In this document: piece after piece, positions 34,798-38,358 of the stretch
Position numbering within the stretch: position 1 is the stretch's first letter
Layout: each line of letters begins with the position of its first letter
Assembly: GCF_025351285.1 (NCBI RefSeq)
Contig: NZ_JANXWG010000112.1
Span: 1 to 38,358, forward strand
Direction: 5' to 3'
Length of the DNA stretch: 38,358 nucleotides
DNA from: Novosphingobium sp.
Lineage (GTDB): Bacteria; Pseudomonadota; Alphaproteobacteria; Sphingomonadales; Sphingomonadaceae
The notes under the pieces: generated by a model
The model's database searches: none
What the model was told of the DNA's origin: nothing
Seen by the model: only the letters and a program-made list of their open reading frames with translations
Translations under genes and position numbers: made by a program

Positions 34798-36855
34798 ATG
34801 CGATCGATCCTTCTTGCCGCTCTGCTCGGCGCCGCTGCCCCGATGACCTTGATCGCGCCACAGACATCGGCCGCGCCGGCCACCAAGGAGCAACTGCTCC
34901 CGCCTCCCCCCGGCGCGCGGCACTTCACGATCAGTTCGATCGCGGGCAAGCACGGCGACATCTGGTCGTGGACTGCGCCAGATGGCCGCGTGGCGTACCG
35001 CATGTCGATGTCGCTGCGCGGGTGGGTGACCGAAACCGATGAATTGATGACGATCGGCGCCGATGGCCGTCCCTCGGCAATCGCGATCCGCGGCTTCACC
35101 GATTCGGGCGACGCGACCGAGGATTTCGCGGTCGACCCCACCGGCACCGCGCGCTGGAAAACCGCGGTGGATGCAGGCTCGGCGCCGTTCGGCGTCAAGC
35201 GCTACAACACCTATGGCGGCCCGTGGCTGGCGGGCGAGCGTGACATCGAGGCATTGGTCGCCGCCGGCCCCAGGGGCGTGGACTTGCTGCCCACCGGGCA
35301 CGCCAGCATCCAGATCGGCCAGCCAACGCAGATCACCGGCCCCGCCGGCCGGCGGTCGATCAAACTGGCGTTCATCTCGGGCTACGGCTTCTCGCCCTCG
35401 CCCGTCTGGCTCGACAGTGACAGCCGCTATTTCGGCAGCGCCGGCGAAATTTCGCTGCTGCCCGAAGGCTATGAGGCGCTGGGGCCGAAGTTGAAGGCCA
35501 TCCAGGACAAGGCCACCGCCGCGATGGTGCGCGATGTCGCCCACCGCTTCCTGACCCCCGCCAACCGCAGCGCGACGCTGGTGAACGACGTGTTGGTGTT
35601 CGATTCCATCGCCGGTCGCTATCTGCCGCACCAGGCGGTGCTGATCGCCGATGGCAAGGTGGCTGCGCAAGCCGCAGCGGGCTCGATCAAGGCTCCCGCC
35701 GGCGCCACGCTGATCGACGGCAAGGGCAAGACGCTGCTGCCCGGCTTGTGGGACGCGCACCAGCATGTGGGCGACGATTGGGCGCTGCTTCAGAACGTCG
35801 CCACCGGCATGACCAATTACCGCAGCCCCGGTTCGCTGATCGAGGACGCACTGAGCATCTACAAGCGCCGCGCGGCTGGTGACCTGCTGGCACCCGACGG
35901 CAAGGTCTCGGTGATCATCGACCGCAAGGACCCGCTGGCGGCGCAAGGCGCGCTGACGGTGTCGTCGGCAGCCGAAGCGGTGGCGGCGGTCGGCAAGATC
36001 AAGGCGGCGGGCTTGTGGGGCGCCAAGTTCTACACCTCGATGGACCCAGCCTGGATCGCGCCCGCCGCGGCCGAAGCGCATCGGCTGGGGCTGCACGTCC
36101 ACGGCCACGTTCCTGCCGGGATGCGTCCGTTGGAAGCGGTGCGTGCGGGGTACGACGAGGTGACCCACATCAACTTCATCATGATGCAGGCGATGCCGCA
36201 AGCAGTGGTGGACAAGGCCAACACCGCGGCGCGGCTGGAGGGTCCGGCCAAGTACGGCAAGGACGTCGATCTAGATTCCCCCGCGATGACTGCGTTCTAT
36301 TCCGAACTGGCGCAGCGCAAGACCGTGATCGATCCGACGTTGACGGTGTGGGAACCGCTGATGACCTCCGACGGTAGCACCATGTCGCCCGAATACGCGG
36401 CGTTTGCCGAAATCGCTCCGCCCGCAGTCGCGCGCGGCTGGAAGATCGCCGGCTATCCGCTGTTCGATGGCGTCACGCGCGACGATTTCCGCAAGAGCTT
36501 TGCCAAGATGATCGGGCTGGTGGGCCGGCTGCACAAGGCGGGCGTGCCGATCGTGGCCGGCACCGACGGGTCGGGGCTTGAACTGGTGCGCGAACTGGAA
36601 CTTTACCAGCAAGCGGGCCTGACCAACGCCGAAGCCTTGCAGACCGCCACGATCGTGCCCGCACGGATGACCGGCATGGCCGATCGCACCGGATCGATCG
36701 CCCCCGGCAAGACCGCGGACCTGGTGCTGATCGAGGGCGATGTTTCGGCGGATCTAGGCAACTTGCGCCATGTTTCAACGGTGTTCCTGGATGGTTATCG
36801 CCTCGACGGGCAAGCGCTTCGGACGGCCAGCGGATTGCACGGGATGCCCAAATGA
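34798..36855 (+). CDS. exported amidohydrolase-family metal-dependent hydrolase
   Basis: The protein has 685 residues. A signal peptide (about 1-26) precedes an unassigned N-terminal domain (about 30-255). An amidohydrolase-superfamily domain follows, with D319-A-H321-Q-H323, Lys410 in GAKFY, His435/437 in HVHGHVP, His457 in THINF and Asp590 in AGTDGSG, followed by GSIAPGKTADLVLIEGD. The family hydrolyses amide or related bonds at a metal centre, often as prolidase-like or imidazolonepropionase-like enzymes. ATG 34798 is preceded by CCAGGGGA. The downstream esterase ATG overlaps the stop by four bases, so the pair is coupled. The substrate is unknown. Confidence 0.87.
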   Translation: MRSILLAALLGAAAPMTLIAPQTSAAPATKEQLLPPPPGARHFTISSIAGKHGDIWSWTAPDGRVAYRMSMSLRGWVTETDELMTIGADGRPSAIAIRGFTDSGDATEDFAVDPTGTARWKTAVDAGSAPFGVKRYNTYGGPWLAGERDIEALVAAGPRGVDLLPTGHASIQIGQPTQITGPAGRRSIKLAFISGYGFSPSPVWLDSDSRYFGSAGEISLLPEGYEALGPKLKAIQDKATAAMVRDVAHRFLTPANRSATLVNDVLVFDSIAGRYLPHQAVLIADGKVAAQAAAGSIKAPAGATLIDGKGKTLLPGLWDAHQHVGDDWALLQNVATGMTNYRSPGSLIEDALSIYKRRAAGDLLAPDGKVSVIIDRKDPLAAQGALTVSSAAEAVAAVGKIKAAGLWGAKFYTSMDPAWIAPAAAEAHRLGLHVHGHVPAGMRPLEAVRAGYDEVTHINFIMMQAMPQAVVDKANTAARLEGPAKYGKDVDLDSPAMTAFYSELAQRKTVIDPTLTVWEPLMTSDGSTMSPEYAAFAEIAPPAVARGWKIAGYPLFDGVTRDDFRKSFAKMIGLVGRLHKAGVPIVAGTDGSGLELVRELELYQQAGLTNAEALQTATIVPARMTGMADRTGSIAPGKTADLVLIEGDVSADLGNLRHVSTVFLDGYRLDGQALRTASGLHGMPK

Positions 36856-37898
36856 CGCGATTTGTGCTCACCCGCCGCGAACTTGCGTTTTCGGGCCTTG
36901 CCGCATTCGCCGGAGGCAGCGCGCTGGCCGCGCCCTCGCCCGCCACCTTCGACGTCACCCCGTTCGTCCATCCCGACTTGCGGGCAATGGTGGCGCCGAT
37001 GCGCGCGCAGATCGGCAGCGATCTCAACGCGCAGACTTTGGCGCAGAACCGCAAGCAGATGATGGCCTATATGGGCGCGCCACTGCCAGCCCCGGGGTGG
37101 GCACAGGTCATGCTGCCCGGCCGCAAGGACCAGCCAACCGTGCGGGTCTACGCGATCAATGCCGGCCAGAAGGACAAGCCCCGTCCCGCGATCGTGCACA
37201 TGCACGGCGGCGGCTATGTGCTGGGCGAGGCGAAGATCAGCCTGCGTTCGATGCAGGAAGTGGCGGCCGCGCTCGATTGCGTGGTGGTCACGGTCGATTA
37301 CCGGCTGGCACCCGAAGTGCGCTTTCCCGGCGCATTGGAAGACAACTACACCGCGCTGAAATGGGTCTACGACCAGGCTGCAATCCTGGGGGTGGACCGC
37401 AGCCGTATTGCGGTGATGGGCGAAAGCGCGGGTGGCGGCCACGCCGCAATGCTGGCGATCGCCGCGCGCGATCGGGGCGAGGTGCCGCTGTGCTACCAGG
37501 CGCTGGTCTACCCCATGCTCGATGATCGCACCGGATCGACCGTGCGCAAACCACCCTGGATGGGCGCGCTGGTGTGGAACGAGGCCAAGAACCGCTACGG
37601 CTGGTCATCGCTGCTGGGCCAGCCTGCCGGATCGGCGAAAGTGCCGCCCGGATCGGTTCCTGCGCGCGTCGCCGATCTCAAAGCACTGCCGCCCACCTTC
37701 ATCGGGGTCGGCTCGATCGACCTGTTCGTCGACGAGGACGTCGATTACGCGCGCAGGCTGCTCGATGCCGGGGTGGCTTGCGAACTGGTGGTGATCCCCG
37801 GCGGGTTCCACGGCTTCGACAACTTCCAGGGCGCGCCGGTGGTGAAGCGCTACCGCGAACACTTCATGGCGGCGCTGCGGCAGGGCTTGAAGGTCTAG
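36852..37898 (+). CDS. exported alpha/beta hydrolase, HSL-type esterase
   Basis: This is a 348-residue hydrolase of the hormone-sensitive-lipase group. HGGGYVLG (118-125) forms the oxyanion hole. The triad is Ser192 in GESAGGG, Asp290 in GSIDLF and His320 in GGFHGFD. The N-terminus has RRE followed by a hydrophobic stretch ending ALA, like a Tat or Sec signal. Substrates in the family are short-chain or lactone esters. It overlaps the amidohydrolase gene by four bases (ATGA), so both exported enzymes probably act on one substrate outside the cytoplasm. Confidence 0.9.
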   Translation: MTRFVLTRRELAFSGLAAFAGGSALAAPSPATFDVTPFVHPDLRAMVAPMRAQIGSDLNAQTLAQNRKQMMAYMGAPLPAPGWAQVMLPGRKDQPTVRVYAINAGQKDKPRPAIVHMHGGGYVLGEAKISLRSMQEVAAALDCVVVTVDYRLAPEVRFPGALEDNYTALKWVYDQAAILGVDRSRIAVMGESAGGGHAAMLAIAARDRGEVPLCYQALVYPMLDDRTGSTVRKPPWMGALVWNEAKNRYGWSSLLGQPAGSAKVPPGSVPARVADLKALPPTFIGVGSIDLFVDEDVDYARRLLDAGVACELVVIPGGFHGFDNFQGAPVVKRYREHFMAALRQGLKV

Positions 37899-38002
37899 GC
37901 GGCTTCAGGTCTGGATCGCGGCGGCGATCAACGCTGCGGCACGGCTTGACCGGCGCGCGCAAGTGACGGCGCTTGGGCGCGACCCTTGAGGAACGCGCCA
38001 CC

Positions 38003-38358
38003 ATGGATGCCCCAATTCAGGCGCTTGCCGACCGGCAGGCGATCACCGACCAGATCTATCGCTATTGCCGCGCGATGGACCGGATCGACCATCAACTCGG
38101 CTATTCGATCTGGCACGATGATGGCACCGCCGACTACGGTGCGGCAGTATTCGCAGGACTGGGCCGCGACTTCATCGACCACGTCTGCCGCCAGCATGCT
38201 GGCTTGCTGTGCCATTCGCACCAGGTCACCAACATCGTCATCGAACTCGATGGTGATCGCGCCGCAAGCGAGGCTTACGTCACCGCCAACTTGCGCATGA
38301 TACGCGAGGGCAAGCTGCTGCAGATGACCGTGCTCAGCCGCTACATCGATCGCTGGTC
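38003..38358 (+). CDS. SnoaL-like / NTF2-fold protein (partial, cut by window end)
   Basis: The first 118 codons are visible. The N-terminus has a helix with DRQAITDQIYRYCRAMDR, then WHDDGTADYG and the strand pair HSHQVTNIVIELDGD and AASEAYVTAN, typical of SnoaL_4-type proteins such as dehydratases and dehydrochlorinase-like enzymes. ATG 38003 has GAGGAA nine bases ahead. It lies 104 bp after the esterase. The frame is open to the edge, so length and any C-terminal feature are unknown. It differs from the SnoaL-like protein at 10231-10659. Confidence 0.85.
   Translation, partial: MDAPIQALADRQAITDQIYRYCRAMDRIDHQLGYSIWHDDGTADYGAAVFAGLGRDFIDHVCRQHAGLLCHSHQVTNIVIELDGDRAASEAYVTANLRMIREGKLLQMTVLSRYIDRW

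Overview
The window is high-GC DNA, probably from an alphaproteobacterium of the order Sphingomonadales (Novosphingobium/Sphingobium/Sphingomonas-like). This is inferred from many short-chain dehydrogenases (SDRs), Rieske oxygenase alpha subunits without partner subunits, a large TonB-dependent receptor, and short palindromic repeats of a kind I recall from sphingomonad genomes. I could not run a database search. No rRNA, tRNA, CRISPR array or recognisable insertion sequence is visible.

Region 1 (about 1-2950, minus strand): a compact unit reading LuxR-type regulator, short PhaE-like protein, class III-type PHA synthase (PhaC) and GNAT acetyltransferase, with gaps or overlaps of 17, -4 and -4 bp. 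The regulator appears to start at a rare CTG codon behind a strong Shine-Dalgarno sequence.

Region 2 (about 3.1-15.8 kb): a catabolic cluster arranged as divergent operons. It holds an acyl-CoA dehydrogenase (+); Rieske oxygenase, cytochrome P450 and ThuA-like protein (-); three overlapping SDR genes (+); Rieske oxygenase, sugar-phosphate-isomerase-like protein, second Rieske oxygenase and SnoaL-like protein (-); and an acyl-CoA synthetase (+). The gene set suggests oxidative attack on a non-polar, perhaps alicyclic or terpenoid/steroid-like compound: hydroxylation, alcohol oxidation by stereospecific SDRs, CoA activation and beta-oxidation. The substrate cannot be read from the sequence. No ferredoxin, ferredoxin reductase or Rieske beta subunit is present, so electrons must come from proteins encoded elsewhere.

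Region 3 (about 15.85-17.2 kb): a lower-GC gene for a GIY-YIG nuclease-family protein, with hairpin-forming repeats on both sides. It looks like an insertion into the cluster.

Region 4 (about 17.2-24.1 kb): four more SDRs, a zinc-independent medium-chain reductase and a TonB-dependent receptor. It is probably the uptake and dehydrogenase arm of the same catabolic theme. A 7-7-7 palindrome lies between the divergent reductase and receptor genes.

Region 5 (about 24.1-31.9 kb, minus strand): a complete kdpFABCDE operon for the high-affinity potassium P-type ATPase and its sensor kinase/response regulator, with interleaved inverted repeats upstream.

Region 6 (about 32.0-38.36 kb, plus strand): an exported methyltransferase-like protein, a homologue of divinyl chlorophyllide 8-vinyl reductase (BciA), a membrane-anchored alpha/beta hydrolase, an exported amidohydrolase translationally coupled to an exported HSL-type esterase, and a SnoaL-like gene cut by the window edge.
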